A DNA stretch of 64,000 nt, taken from contig NZ_VKAD01000001.1 of NCBI RefSeq assembly GCF_008041945.1, positions 558,001-622,000 on the forward strand. The letters run 5' to 3'. Below the pieces are notes generated by a model that made no database searches, was not told the DNA's origin, and saw nothing but the letters and a program-made list of their open reading frames with translations. The translations under genes and the position numbers were made by a program. This document shows positions 26,738 to 34,584 of this stretch, piece after piece. The stretch comes from Reinekea thalattae. GTDB taxonomy: Bacteria; Pseudomonadota; Gammaproteobacteria; Pseudomonadales; Natronospirillaceae. Every line of letters starts with the position of its first letter. The first letter of the stretch is position 1.

Positions 26738-26762
26738 CTAGGTATTACTAAGTATTACCTAG
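26738..26762. promoter_or_regulatory. 25-bp imperfect dyad ahead of the RHH-znuABC unit
   Basis: Arms CTAGGTA-T-TACT and AGTA-T-TACCTAG around a central A; only the centre and one base in each arm break symmetry. The same segment contains a direct repeat of GTATTAC. It ends 54 bases upstream of the RHH gene start, in a promoter-like position. It is a good candidate operator for the encoded ribbon-helix-helix protein. Confidence 0.5.
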
Positions 26763-26816
26763 CAACAGCAATTGCTAAATCAACACATTCACAGCTTTAG
26801 ACCGGAGGGGCAAAGC

Positions 26817-27065
26817 ATGAAAGAACAGGTTGTCACATTTAAAGCCGACAAGCGCATGTCCGAGCAGCTTAAAAACATTCCTAATAAGTCTGAATTTATC
26901 CGCAATGCGGTCTTCAAAGCACTCAACAATGTTTGCCCGGTTTGTAACGGGGTCGGCGTGTTGAATAGCTGCCAACAAGACCACTGGCAGGACTTTACTG
27001 CACATCACGCCGTAGAGCGGTGCGATGATTGCCAATCGGTTCACTTGGCCTGTGAACACAATTAA
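26817..27065 (+). CDS. Small ribbon-helix-helix protein with cysteine/histidine cluster, candidate metal sensor
   Basis: 82 residues. Positions 1-37 fit a ribbon-helix-helix DNA-binding domain: strand EQVVTFKA, helix SEQLKNIPN, then KSEFIRNAVFKAL. The C-terminal half has six cysteines (40, 43, 52, 69, 72, 79) and five histidines, with a CPVCNGVG motif resembling a DnaJ-type zinc site and a second CDDC pair. The ATG at 26817 has a strong GGAGGGG site; a longer frame from 26772 is rejected. It lies 48 bases before znuA on the same strand and downstream of a 25-bp dyad. A zinc-responsive autoregulator of the znu operon is inferred. I do not recognise a named family. Confidence 0.72.
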   Translation: MKEQVVTFKADKRMSEQLKNIPNKSEFIRNAVFKALNNVCPVCNGVGVLNSCQQDHWQDFTAHHAVERCDDCQSVHLACEHN

Positions 27066-27113
27066 AACCTTCAGCTAAGCCCAATGACGCACTGAGATAT
27101 AAGGAAAACCCTG

Positions 27114-28088
27114 TTGAATACATTATTGTCTTTTCATACCAAGGTTGTAGCCATCGTAGCTTCTGCCTTATTGCCTGCAGCCCTGCTGGCTGCTGAGGCT
27201 CAAGTTAAGGTGTATACCAGCATCTTGCCACAGAGCTACTTTGTCGAAAAAATCGGCGGTGACCGTGTAGATGTCAGCGTATTAGTCAGCCCAGGTAAAG
27301 GCCCTGCTACTTATGAACCGACCCCTCGCCAAGTTTTAGAGCTTGGTTCTACCGATATTCTATTTACTATTGGTGTTCCGTTTGAAAAAGCCTTTATACC
27401 AACCATTAAGCAAACATTACCCGAGCTTACCATTGTCGATACTGCAGCCGGTATTCAGCGCCGCATTATGACTGAGCCTCACCATCACGATGATGAACAC
27501 GAATACCACGACGCCGATCATGAAGGTGACCATGACGAACATGAGCACCACAACGAGGCTCATCATGAAGACGATCACGATGATCATCACCACGAAGAAG
27601 GCGGAGAAGATCCACACATTTGGCTATCGCCTCGCCTAGTGAAAGTACAGGCTCAAACCATCTATAACGCGCTGGTAAATGCAGACCCTGCTGGCAAAGC
27701 CGTTTATAGCCAAGGCTTAAAAGCGCTAATCTCTGAACTAGATGAGCTGGATGCCAAACTCAGCACAACACTTGCACCTTTTAAAGGCCAGACGCTATTT
27801 GTTTATCATCCATCGATGGGCTATTTCACAGACGATTACGGTCTTAAGCAGGCGGCTATTGAAACCGGTGGCAAAGAGCCCTCTCCTTCGGCGCTAGAGC
27901 ACATCATCGAAGAAGCAAAGGAACAGAATGTTAAAATTATTTTTGTTCAACCTGAGTTTTCTCAAAACTCTGCTCGTTCTATTGCTAAAGCGATTGATGG
28001 TGCTGTGGTAACATTGACGCCCCTTGATCCTGATTACATTAATAACCTGACGCATATTGCAGAAGAAATAGAGAAGGCGTTTAACTAG
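27114..28088 (+). CDS. znuA: Zinc ABC transporter substrate-binding protein ZnuA
   Basis: Periplasmic zinc-binding protein of the ZnuABC importer (cluster A-I), 324 residues from a TTG start with AAGGA eight bases upstream. No in-frame ATG is suitable. A signal peptide ends near LLAAEA. Metal-ligand histidines expected in the family lie in GPATYEPTPRQ (where His is replaced by Thr-Tyr), DPHIWLSPR and FVYHPSMGYF, and the C-terminal Asp/Glu is near LDPDY. Residues about 123-162 are a very His/Asp/Glu-rich flexible loop typical of ZnuA. It is first of znuA-znuC-znuB, downstream of the RHH gene. Confidence 0.9.
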   Translation: MNTLLSFHTKVVAIVASALLPAALLAAEAQVKVYTSILPQSYFVEKIGGDRVDVSVLVSPGKGPATYEPTPRQVLELGSTDILFTIGVPFEKAFIPTIKQTLPELTIVDTAAGIQRRIMTEPHHHDDEHEYHDADHEGDHDEHEHHNEAHHEDDHDDHHHEEGGEDPHIWLSPRLVKVQAQTIYNALVNADPAGKAVYSQGLKALISELDELDAKLSTTLAPFKGQTLFVYHPSMGYFTDDYGLKQAAIETGGKEPSPSALEHIIEEAKEQNVKIIFVQPEFSQNSARSIAKAIDGAVVTLTPLDPDYINNLTHIAEEIEKAFN

Positions 28089-28092
28089 CACC

Positions 28093-28857
28093 ATGACCGA
28101 TATCCACATTAAAGCTGACAAGGTCAGCTTTTCTTACAACAAGCAACAGACAGTGTTATCGGATATCGGTTTCTCTGTTCGCAAAAATGAAATCGCAGCC
28201 TTCGTTGGCCCTAATGGCGGCGGTAAAACAACATTACTACGCCTTATTGCGGGCTTATTAAAACCCGAGTCTGGCGTAATTGAATTAAATGGTCGTTGTC
28301 GTGCCCTTTCAGAAAGCGCACAGCTGATCAGCTATGTGCCGCAATACGCAAAGTTCGATAAACAATTCCCGATGACGGTATTCGATGTGGTATTGACTGG
28401 CCTAATAAAGCCCTTTGGCTTTTACTCTAAAGCCGATAAAGACGCTGCTATGCAAGCATTACAATACGTTAGCCTTGAGGCATTAAAAAACCGCTCGGTG
28501 GCCGACCTTTCCGGTGGCCAGATGCAACGCATGCTTATTGCTCGCGCTCTAGTTTCGCCTAAAGAGGTTCTGCTATTAGATGAACCAACCGCAAATATCG
28601 ACCAAGAAAGCAGTGATCAGCTTAAGTCGTTAATTAGCGATTTGAGCCAATCAATTACAGTATTATTGGTCACTCATGACACAGGCTTTTTGAATAACCT
28701 CGTCAATCGACTCTTTTTGGTTAATAAAACCCTTCGTGAACTTTCAATCAGCGACCACTATTGCCAACTGGATTCTTACGAACCCCTATCATTGATACAA
28801 AACAACACGCCAATGCCATTAGTTAACACCACCAAAACAGAGGAGCACACGCTATGA
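28093..28857 (+). CDS. znuC: Zinc ABC transporter ATP-binding protein ZnuC
   Basis: ATPase of the zinc importer, 254 residues. Walker A is GPNGGGKTT near residue 38, signature LSGGQMQR, Walker B VLLLDEPTANID and switch region LLVTHDT. It starts four bases after the znuA stop, and its own stop overlaps the znuB start as ATGA, so the three genes are one translationally linked unit. The C-terminal tail after the ATPase core is variable, with no recognised domain. Placement next to a His-rich ZnuA supports zinc over manganese. Confidence 0.9.
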   Translation: MTDIHIKADKVSFSYNKQQTVLSDIGFSVRKNEIAAFVGPNGGGKTTLLRLIAGLLKPESGVIELNGRCRALSESAQLISYVPQYAKFDKQFPMTVFDVVLTGLIKPFGFYSKADKDAAMQALQYVSLEALKNRSVADLSGGQMQRMLIARALVSPKEVLLLDEPTANIDQESSDQLKSLISDLSQSITVLLVTHDTGFLNNLVNRLFLVNKTLRELSISDHYCQLDSYEPLSLIQNNTPMPLVNTTKTEEHTL

Positions 28858-29720
28858 GTGAGTTCTTTGCGGCACTGGCAAACCCCAATGTCCCCTTTAT
28901 TCGTTATGCTCTATTTGCGGGTCTGCTTTCGAGTATTCCATTTGGCATTATCGGATCCTTTGTTGTCGTTAAACGTATGACCTACATTGCCGGAGCCGTC
29001 AGCCATACAGCTTTAGGCGGTATTGGCATGGCGCTGTACTTAAGCACGCTGTTTGGCTTTACCTTAATTTCACCACTCGGCGGCGCTGTTATCTTTGCGT
29101 TGTTTTCCGGCATTATTATTAGCCTAGCAACCAGTTTTAGCCACGCTCGTATCGATACCATCATTGGTGCAACCTGGTCGATTGGCATGTCCATTGGCAT
29201 GGTTTTTATCTATTTAACGCCGGGTTATATCGATCCAATGAGTTATCTGTTCGGTAATATTCTGCTAATTTCCAAAACTAATCTCATCATGATTGCAGCT
29301 CTAAATGGTTTTATTACCCTCTGCTGCTTAGTCTTTTTCAACCAGTTTGTCGCGGTTTCATTCGATAAAGAGTTCGCTAAAACTCGCAATATTAATATTG
29401 TACTGTTTGAAAGTTTTTTAATTTTATTAGTTTCACTAACAGTCATTTTGATGATTTCGTTGGTTGGTATCGTCATGGTGATCGCGCTGCTAACGCTACC
29501 GCCGGCTATCGCAGGCTTGTTTGCAAAGCGCATGAAAACATTAGTCGTTGTAGCAGCGTTGTTGTGTGGCTGTATTACCAGTTTAGGATTGGTATTGAGC
29601 TATGTATTAGAACTGCCAACCGGTTCAAGCACTGTTATTTTGGCTGGCGCAATCTATTTGGTCTGTGTGCTGGCTAAATTTATGTTTAAGCGACGTCCAT
29701 TACGATTAAGCGCTGTTTAA
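28854..29720 (+). CDS. znuB: Zinc ABC transporter permease ZnuB
   Basis: ABC-3 family permease of 288 residues with eight or nine membrane spans. The family segment AVSHTALGGIGMALYLSTL is near residues 50-68, DKEFAKTRNINI marks the cytoplasmic loop and IVMVIALLTLPPAIAGLFAKR follows. It completes the ZnuACB importer and is the last gene of the operon. Downstream there is a small hairpin GCCGAT / ATCGGC at 29761-29781 without a T run, so the end of the transcript is unclear. The following recombinase gene begins 105 bases later on the same strand. Confidence 0.9.
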   Translation: MSEFFAALANPNVPFIRYALFAGLLSSIPFGIIGSFVVVKRMTYIAGAVSHTALGGIGMALYLSTLFGFTLISPLGGAVIFALFSGIIISLATSFSHARIDTIIGATWSIGMSIGMVFIYLTPGYIDPMSYLFGNILLISKTNLIMIAALNGFITLCCLVFFNQFVAVSFDKEFAKTRNINIVLFESFLILLVSLTVILMISLVGIVMVIALLTLPPAIAGLFAKRMKTLVVVAALLCGCITSLGLVLSYVLELPTGSSTVILAGAIYLVCVLAKFMFKRRPLRLSAV

Positions 29721-29825
29721 TTGGTTGTTTAGCTCGACACAACGAAACCGCGCTTAAGTTGCCGATTGCATTGCCATCGGCGCTGATCAATAATTTCAAT
29801 TCAAACAGCAACCACTGCAACTCAT

Positions 29826-31052
29826 ATGGCCACACCAAAACCAACGCCCCTATTCCCGAAAGCTGATGAAATGGTCGATTTTGACCTAAGAGATTACCCC
29901 GGGATTTCTGAGGCGTTGGACAGCGCGTGGAAAAAAGAAAACTGGCAGTACGCTTTCGACTTTTTAGCCTACATCCGTCGCAATAAATCTGAACATACCT
30001 TTGTTCGTTTTCGCAGTGAAATTGAAAAGCTATTGTTGTGGTTGTTCCTAATTAAACAGCAACCGTTAGATGCGTTACGAAAAAATGATATTTTAGAGTA
30101 CGCCGATTTTTTTTGGCAGCCGCCTAAAACTTGGATGACGTTTAGCAATTACGATCGCTTTGTTTTGGATAATGGTTATTTTGTCATCAATAAAAAATGG
30201 TTGCCGTACAGGGTATCTGTTGCCAAAGGCTCCAACCTAAAACCGGATAAATCTAAGTATCGGCCATCGCAACAATCCTTGTCTGCAATGTTCACGGCCA
30301 TTAACGCCTTTTTTAAGCATCTTACCGAAGAAGAATTCCTGTATGGTAATCCAGTGCCGATTGCCAAAAAAGACTGCCGCTATTTCATCAAAGACAGCCA
30401 AGTGAAAAAAACCAAACGACTTTCTGAAGCACAGTGGGAATATGTATTAACCACCTGTATCGATTTGGCCGATTCTGACGCCTACTATGAGCGTAACCTG
30501 TTTTTAATTATTACGCTTAAGACATTGTTTTTACGTATTTCAGAGTTATCTGATCGCGAAGCATGGAACCCGAAAATGGGAGATTTCTGGAAAGACCATG
30601 ACGGCAACTGGTGGTTAAAGATTTATGGTAAGGGTCGCAAAATTCGTGATGTGACCGTACCGGATGATTACTTGGTTTATTTAAAGCGTTACCGATTGTC
30701 GCAAAATTTACCGGCGTTACCCGCCAGCAATGAAGCAACACCTATCATTTATAAACTACGAGGTCCTGGCAGCCCAACAGCAAGACAGTTAACCAGGCTG
30801 ATTCAAGAGATTTTTGACCAAGCTTTTGAACGGATGAAAAAACAGCAAGGTATTGAAGAAGCACAGCAATTAAAAGAGTCTTCATCTCACTGGTTACGAC
30901 ACACCGGAGCCAGTATGGAAATTGAGCGAGGCCGAGATATGAAAGATGTATCTGAAGATTTAGGTCATGCCAGTATGGCAACCACCGATGTGGTGTACGT
31001 ACAGTCTGAAGATAAAAAACGTGCCGCCAGTGGTAAAGGTCGCAAGGTTTAA
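29826..31052 (+). CDS. Solitary tyrosine recombinase (phage-integrase family)
   Basis: 408-residue site-specific recombinase. The N-terminal core-binding (SAM-like) domain is followed by the catalytic domain with a full active-site set: Arg237 in LFLRISEL, a Lys in YGKGRK, His355 and Arg358 in HWLRH, His381 in DLGHAS and Tyr391 in DVVYVQ. It is longer than XerC/XerD and is not one of them. No excisionase, tRNA gene, phage or conjugation gene is nearby, and there is no ribosome site of note. It could be a remnant of a mobile island or a domesticated recombinase. A bidirectional terminator follows. Confidence 0.88.
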   Translation: MATPKPTPLFPKADEMVDFDLRDYPGISEALDSAWKKENWQYAFDFLAYIRRNKSEHTFVRFRSEIEKLLLWLFLIKQQPLDALRKNDILEYADFFWQPPKTWMTFSNYDRFVLDNGYFVINKKWLPYRVSVAKGSNLKPDKSKYRPSQQSLSAMFTAINAFFKHLTEEEFLYGNPVPIAKKDCRYFIKDSQVKKTKRLSEAQWEYVLTTCIDLADSDAYYERNLFLIITLKTLFLRISELSDREAWNPKMGDFWKDHDGNWWLKIYGKGRKIRDVTVPDDYLVYLKRYRLSQNLPALPASNEATPIIYKLRGPGSPTARQLTRLIQEIFDQAFERMKKQQGIEEAQQLKESSSHWLRHTGASMEIERGRDMKDVSEDLGHASMATTDVVYVQSEDKKRAASGKGRKV

Positions 31053-31076
31053 TTCAGCAGTCACTATATTAAATAC

Positions 31077-31106
31077 AAAAAAAAAGAGGCTTAACGCCTC
31101 TTTTTT
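31077..31106. terminator. Bidirectional terminator between the recombinase and tctA
   Basis: GAGGC-TTAAC-GCCTC stem with nine As before and six Ts after, so it works on both strands. It lies between convergent stops at 31052 and 31122. Confidence 0.88.
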
Positions 31107-31121
31107 AGTTTCAGTTTTTAA

Positions 31122-32615
31122 TTAGGATGCCTCGGCGGCAAGCTTTTTAGCCTTATTGTTTCTACGAACGGTAGAAACAACCGACAGTATTGCCAAGACA
31201 ATAAAGGCTAATGCGATCGGCCTTTCGTATAAAAACGACCAACTACCCTCAAACATCAATAACGATTTTCTTAAATTCTGCTCTGCCATCGGGCCGAGAA
31301 TAATCGCTAATAAAATCGGCGATGATGGTATATCCATCTTAGAAAGTAAGAAGCCGAGCACGCCAAAAAATATAGCGATACCGACATCGAACATTGAATT
31401 GTTAATCGCATAGGCGCCGACGATAGATAAGAAAATAATGATAGGAATCATCAATATTTTCGGCACTTCGGTGATCTTGCAGAAGAATCGGATACCTAAC
31501 AAACCGACCAACAACATGACGATATTACCGACAAGCATCGAGCTGAAAATGCCATATACAATTTCAGGGTTCTGGGTAAATAATAACGGCCCAGGGGTTA
31601 AACCTTGAATGATTAAGGCACCAAGCAATACCGCAGCAACGGCATCACCCGGTACGCCTAAGGTTAACAGCGGAACTAATGAGCCGCCTGTGACCCCGTT
31701 ATTACCGGATTCTGCAGAGGCCAAGCCTTCTACCGAGCCTTGACCAAATTCATCAGGATTTTTCGAAACTCGTTTGGCCTCGTTATAGCAAACAAATGCT
31801 GATATATCCGCGCCTGCGCCCGGAACTGAGCCAATAGCGGTGCCGAACAACGCACTTTTTAATGAAGTCGGCAGCATCTTTTTCAAATCATTAAAGCTTA
31901 ATAACTTATAACTAAAGTTATTCGACGCCTTAATGTTGTTAAACAGCTTCTCTAATTGGCTAAGCGCCTCAGAAATCGCAAATAACCCAATCAATACAGG
32001 GATAACATTAATACCACTGTATAGATCTAAAATGCCAAAGGTGAAGCGCGGTACGCTGCTGATAGGATCTAAACCTATCGTCGATACAAACAAACCGATG
32101 GTGCCGGCAAGTAAGCCTTTTAGAATATTTTTTGATGCCACACTGGCAATAATGGTTAAGCCAAATAACGCCAAGGCAAAGTACTCTGGAGCGTTAAAGC
32201 GCAATGCAAACTTAGCCAGCAATGGTGCAATGCAGATCAAAATAATGGTACTGGTAATACCACCAATGAACGAAGCCACTGCAGAAATACTTAAGGCTCT
32301 GGCCGCTTGCCCTTTAAGGGTCATCGCATAGCCATCCAGTACCGATGCAGCCGAAGCCGGTGTGCCGGGTGTTTTCAAAAGAATCGCGGCTATTGAGCCA
32401 CCATAAATTCCGCCAATATAAACACCAATCAGCATCACCAATGCTGGGGTCGCTTCCATACCGAAGGTAAAGGGCAATAAAATAGCAACCCCCATGGTTG
32501 CTGTGAGGCCAGGTAATGCGCCGAGAATGACGCCCCCTACTACACCAAATATTAAAACAGGCAATACAGACAGGCTAAAGGCGGTGGCGAGACCACCTAA
32601 TAAATACTCAAACAT
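31122..32615 (-). CDS. tctA: Tripartite tricarboxylate transporter large membrane subunit TctA
   Basis: Large membrane component of a TctCBA secondary transporter, which imports citrate or related carboxylates with the aid of a periplasmic binding protein. The 497 residues have about 11-12 spans and TctA landmarks: GALPGLTATMGVAILLPFTF near the start, the paired loop motif LKTPGTPASAASVLDGY, and the second-half counterpart GSVPGAGADISAFVCYNEAKR. GGGG lies upstream of the ATG. It is the last of tctC-tctB-tctA, nine bases after tctB. Substrate is not predictable from sequence. Confidence 0.92.
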   Translation of the reverse strand: MFEYLLGGLATAFSLSVLPVLIFGVVGGVILGALPGLTATMGVAILLPFTFGMEATPALVMLIGVYIGGIYGGSIAAILLKTPGTPASAASVLDGYAMTLKGQAARALSISAVASFIGGITSTIILICIAPLLAKFALRFNAPEYFALALFGLTIIASVASKNILKGLLAGTIGLFVSTIGLDPISSVPRFTFGILDLYSGINVIPVLIGLFAISEALSQLEKLFNNIKASNNFSYKLLSFNDLKKMLPTSLKSALFGTAIGSVPGAGADISAFVCYNEAKRVSKNPDEFGQGSVEGLASAESGNNGVTGGSLVPLLTLGVPGDAVAAVLLGALIIQGLTPGPLLFTQNPEIVYGIFSSMLVGNIVMLLVGLLGIRFFCKITEVPKILMIPIIIFLSIVGAYAINNSMFDVGIAIFFGVLGFLLSKMDIPSSPILLAIILGPMAEQNLRKSLLMFEGSWSFLYERPIALAFIVLAILSVVSTVRRNNKAKKLAAEAS

Positions 32616-32624
32616 ACAGGCCCC

Positions 32625-33086
32625 TTAATAAAAAATGCCGGTCGGAAGGGAAATGAAGAATACCTTGGCAAACAAAAAGTAGATGCCAAAAACAAACAGC
32701 CATGCGATTAAATAATAAAGTGGTTTAGTCACCCTTAAGCAAGCAAGGTAGGCAGTAAAGCTAAGAAGGCTTGCAGGCAAATAACCAACAAATGAAATAA
32801 GAATCGCATACCCTATTAAGAACAATAGGCCCATCAATGACATGAGTGAGACAATAGGGGTAGTTTCAGATTCGTCTAATTGGCTTCGATGCTTTTTCAT
32901 CAGATGTTGAACAATTAAGGCAATGCAGATAACCAGCTGTGCCAAAATAATAACTGAAGGGAAAAATTTCGCACCAACGCTGGCGTCTTGTTGATATAAC
33001 GGCACTTCAAACTGGGGAATCAGTGCCAGTACAACAGCGCACAACACTATGACGATAACGGGAAAGACAACTTCTCTATTTAACAT
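32625..33086 (-). CDS. tctB: Tripartite tricarboxylate transporter small membrane subunit TctB
   Basis: Small membrane subunit of the TctCBA transporter, 153 residues with four predicted hydrophobic helices. It contains the cytoplasmic Lys/Arg/Asp segment KKHRSQLDESETTP between helices 2 and 3. The family is poorly conserved, so the call depends mainly on size, topology and the position between tctC and tctA. Nine bases separate it from tctA and about 100 from tctC, where post-transcriptional control between binding protein and membrane subunits is possible. Confidence 0.85.
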   Translation of the reverse strand: MLNREVVFPVIVIVLCAVVLALIPQFEVPLYQQDASVGAKFFPSVIILAQLVICIALIVQHLMKKHRSQLDESETTPIVSLMSLMGLLFLIGYAILISFVGYLPASLLSFTAYLACLRVTKPLYYLIAWLFVFGIYFLFAKVFFISLPTGIFY

Positions 33087-33185
33087 AATAGAAAGACACC
33101 TTGAGAAATTCGTTGATTACGAAGATAAAGGTTGGCAAGCCGATGCTCGCCAACCATGGGTTTAGAACCTGTTATTAATCAGAAA

Positions 33186-34112
33186 TTATTTAACAAGTGC
33201 ACCCAGTGCTTGTGTATCTTCTTTAACGAACTCAGTGAATTCCGCTGCGTTCATGTTGTGGATCGTCATCGCGCCTTTGGCCATGAAGTCTTTAAACTCT
33301 TTAGAAGCCATCGCTTCATCAAAAGCCTTGCCTAGCGTTTCAATGACATCAGCAGGCGTACCTTTAGGTGCGCCAATACCACGCCAAGTACCAGACGTTA
33401 CGTTAACGCCCTGCTCGATCAACGTTGGTACATCAGGAATCATCGCAGTACGCTCTTTAGACATAACGCCTAGCGCTTTTAGCTGACCTGAACGTAGCTG
33501 AGAAATCGCTTCACCTGGAGTTACCATAGTCACTGCTGTATGACCACCTAATACGGCAGGAATTGCTTCTGAAGCACCATTGTATGGAATAGCATTCAGT
33601 TTAATGCCTTGGTCTTTTTCTAAGGCCATTAGGTAAAAGTTAGGCGCTGCTGTAGAGGCAAATTTAACTGAACCAGGATTGGCTTTAGCATCGTTGATTA
33701 GGTCGCTAATGCTGTTGTATGGGCTGCTCGCAGAAACCAAAACCACTGCAGGGTCGAGGTTAACTAGACGAATTAATTCAAAATCATCAGCAGAATGCTG
33801 CATTAGACCCATTTGCGGTAACGATGCAATTTCACGGGTAACAACAGTTAGCGTATAGCCATCTGGACGTTGCTGAGCACCAAAGCTCATACCAACGGCA
33901 CCAGAACCACCGGTTCGGTTCATGACCGTAATGTTTTTACCCAAAATATCTTTAGTGCTGTTAGCGATGGTACGGCCAACCGCGTCAGTACCGCCACCTG
34001 CACCAAAAGGAACAATGAGTCGAATATTCTTGGTTGGATAGTCTGCAGCAAAGGTTGATGCTGCTGCGATAACACTAGCCGCCGCTACGACGGTTTTTAG
34101 TAGCTTTTTCAT
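33186..34112 (-). CDS. tctC: Tripartite tricarboxylate transporter substrate-binding protein TctC
   Basis: Periplasmic solute-binding protein of the TctC/Bug family, 308 residues. The start MKKLLKTVVAAASVIAAAST is a signal peptide cleaved near TFAA, followed by DYPTKNIRLIVPFGAGGGTD, the characteristic Bug opening. Other features are NRTGGSGAVGM and NAIPYNGASEAIPAVLGG. I use the ATG at 34112, which has AAGGG upstream, rather than the frame start at 34160. It is the first gene of tctCBA. The upstream region has several palindromes suggestive of tight control. Confidence 0.92.
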   Translation of the reverse strand: MKKLLKTVVAAASVIAAASTFAADYPTKNIRLIVPFGAGGGTDAVGRTIANSTKDILGKNITVMNRTGGSGAVGMSFGAQQRPDGYTLTVVTREIASLPQMGLMQHSADDFELIRLVNLDPAVVLVSASSPYNSISDLINDAKANPGSVKFASTAAPNFYLMALEKDQGIKLNAIPYNGASEAIPAVLGGHTAVTMVTPGEAISQLRSGQLKALGVMSKERTAMIPDVPTLIEQGVNVTSGTWRGIGAPKGTPADVIETLGKAFDEAMASKEFKDFMAKGAMTIHNMNAAEFTEFVKEDTQALGALVK

Positions 34113-34224
34113 AGTTATAACCCTTTTATGCTTGTTGGTTTCGGTTAATACTTTTGTCACTATGTTGCTTATTTATTAGCTATGACGTTGTTTGTTTTTA
34201 TAGTTGTACTGTCTAATTGCTGTA

Positions 34225-34249
34225 CACATTCACTATGCATAGTGATGTG
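34225..34249. promoter_or_regulatory. 16-bp perfect palindrome with flanking complementarity
   Basis: TCACTATGCATAGTGA at 34230-34245 is perfectly self-complementary. CACA and TGTG extend the dyad at the ends with one bulged base. It lies 113-137 bases upstream of the tctC start and could be an operator. Confidence 0.45.
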
Positions 34250-34345
34250 CTGTTACGCAAGTAAATCTATCTATTCGACGATCAAGGTAGTCGCTAGCAA
34301 CTTGCGCTGCTGTTCGATACCTCTAAAAACCGCCTCCTCATCAAT

Positions 34346-34360
34346 CATAGAGGGTCTATG
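34346..34360. promoter_or_regulatory. CATAGA-GGG-TCTATG inverted repeat
   Basis: Six-base perfect arms with a GGG centre. It shares CATAG/CTATG with the 34230-34245 palindrome about 115 bases away, so both may be bound by one protein. Confidence 0.3.
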
Positions 34361-34412
34361 AAGGACTCAGCTGAGGCTTAATTTATAGCCTAACGTTGTT
34401 AATATCAAGCCT

Positions 34413-34424
34413 TTGGTCAACCAA
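34413..34424. promoter_or_regulatory. TTGGT-CA-ACCAA operator-like site, copy 1
   Basis: Perfect five-base arms, extendable to TTTGGTCAACCAAA. It resembles operators of FadR-type GntR regulators. Copy 2 lies 53 bases away, close to five helical turns, so a regulator could bind both on one face of the DNA. No GntR gene is in the window. Confidence 0.45.
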
Positions 34425-34465
34425 AAATAGATTTGATTCGCATTATCTGTGCACCTCTACGCATT

Positions 34466-34477
34466 TTGGTTGACCAA
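34466..34477. promoter_or_regulatory. TTGGT-TG-ACCAA operator-like site, copy 2
   Basis: Second copy of the dyad. As the reverse complement of the first, the pair also forms a 14-base inverted repeat (TTGGTCAACCAAAA and its complement) with a spacer of about 40 bases. Confidence 0.45.
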
Positions 34478-34584
34478 TATTTAAAGATCTCAACCGTTTC
34501 TGCGTATTTTATGTTTTTATATAGCAATGCGACCCTTCATACGACCAGTATTCAATATGGCCCACTAAAACAAAAAGAGTTCCG

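Larger units (their letters stand above)
34113..34584. other. tctC upstream region rich in palindromes
   Basis: 472 bases between tctC and the MatP-like gene, with no supported gene. It includes a 16-base palindrome (34230-34245), a 15-base hairpin (34346-34360), CTCAGCTGAG (34366-34375) and two copies of a TTGGT-NN-ACCAA operator-like site (34413-34424 and 34466-34477). Together these suggest a regulated promoter for tctCBA. Confidence 0.55.

Noticed and set aside
29761-29781. Hairpin GCCGAT / ATCGGC after znuB as a terminator
   Set aside because: No T run follows and the stem is short; it could be a recombinase site or chance, so it is not annotated.
31933-32331. 132-codon plus-strand frame opposite tctA
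   Set aside because: Antisense shadow of a strongly supported membrane-protein gene; low-complexity composition expected from the complement of hydrophobic codons.
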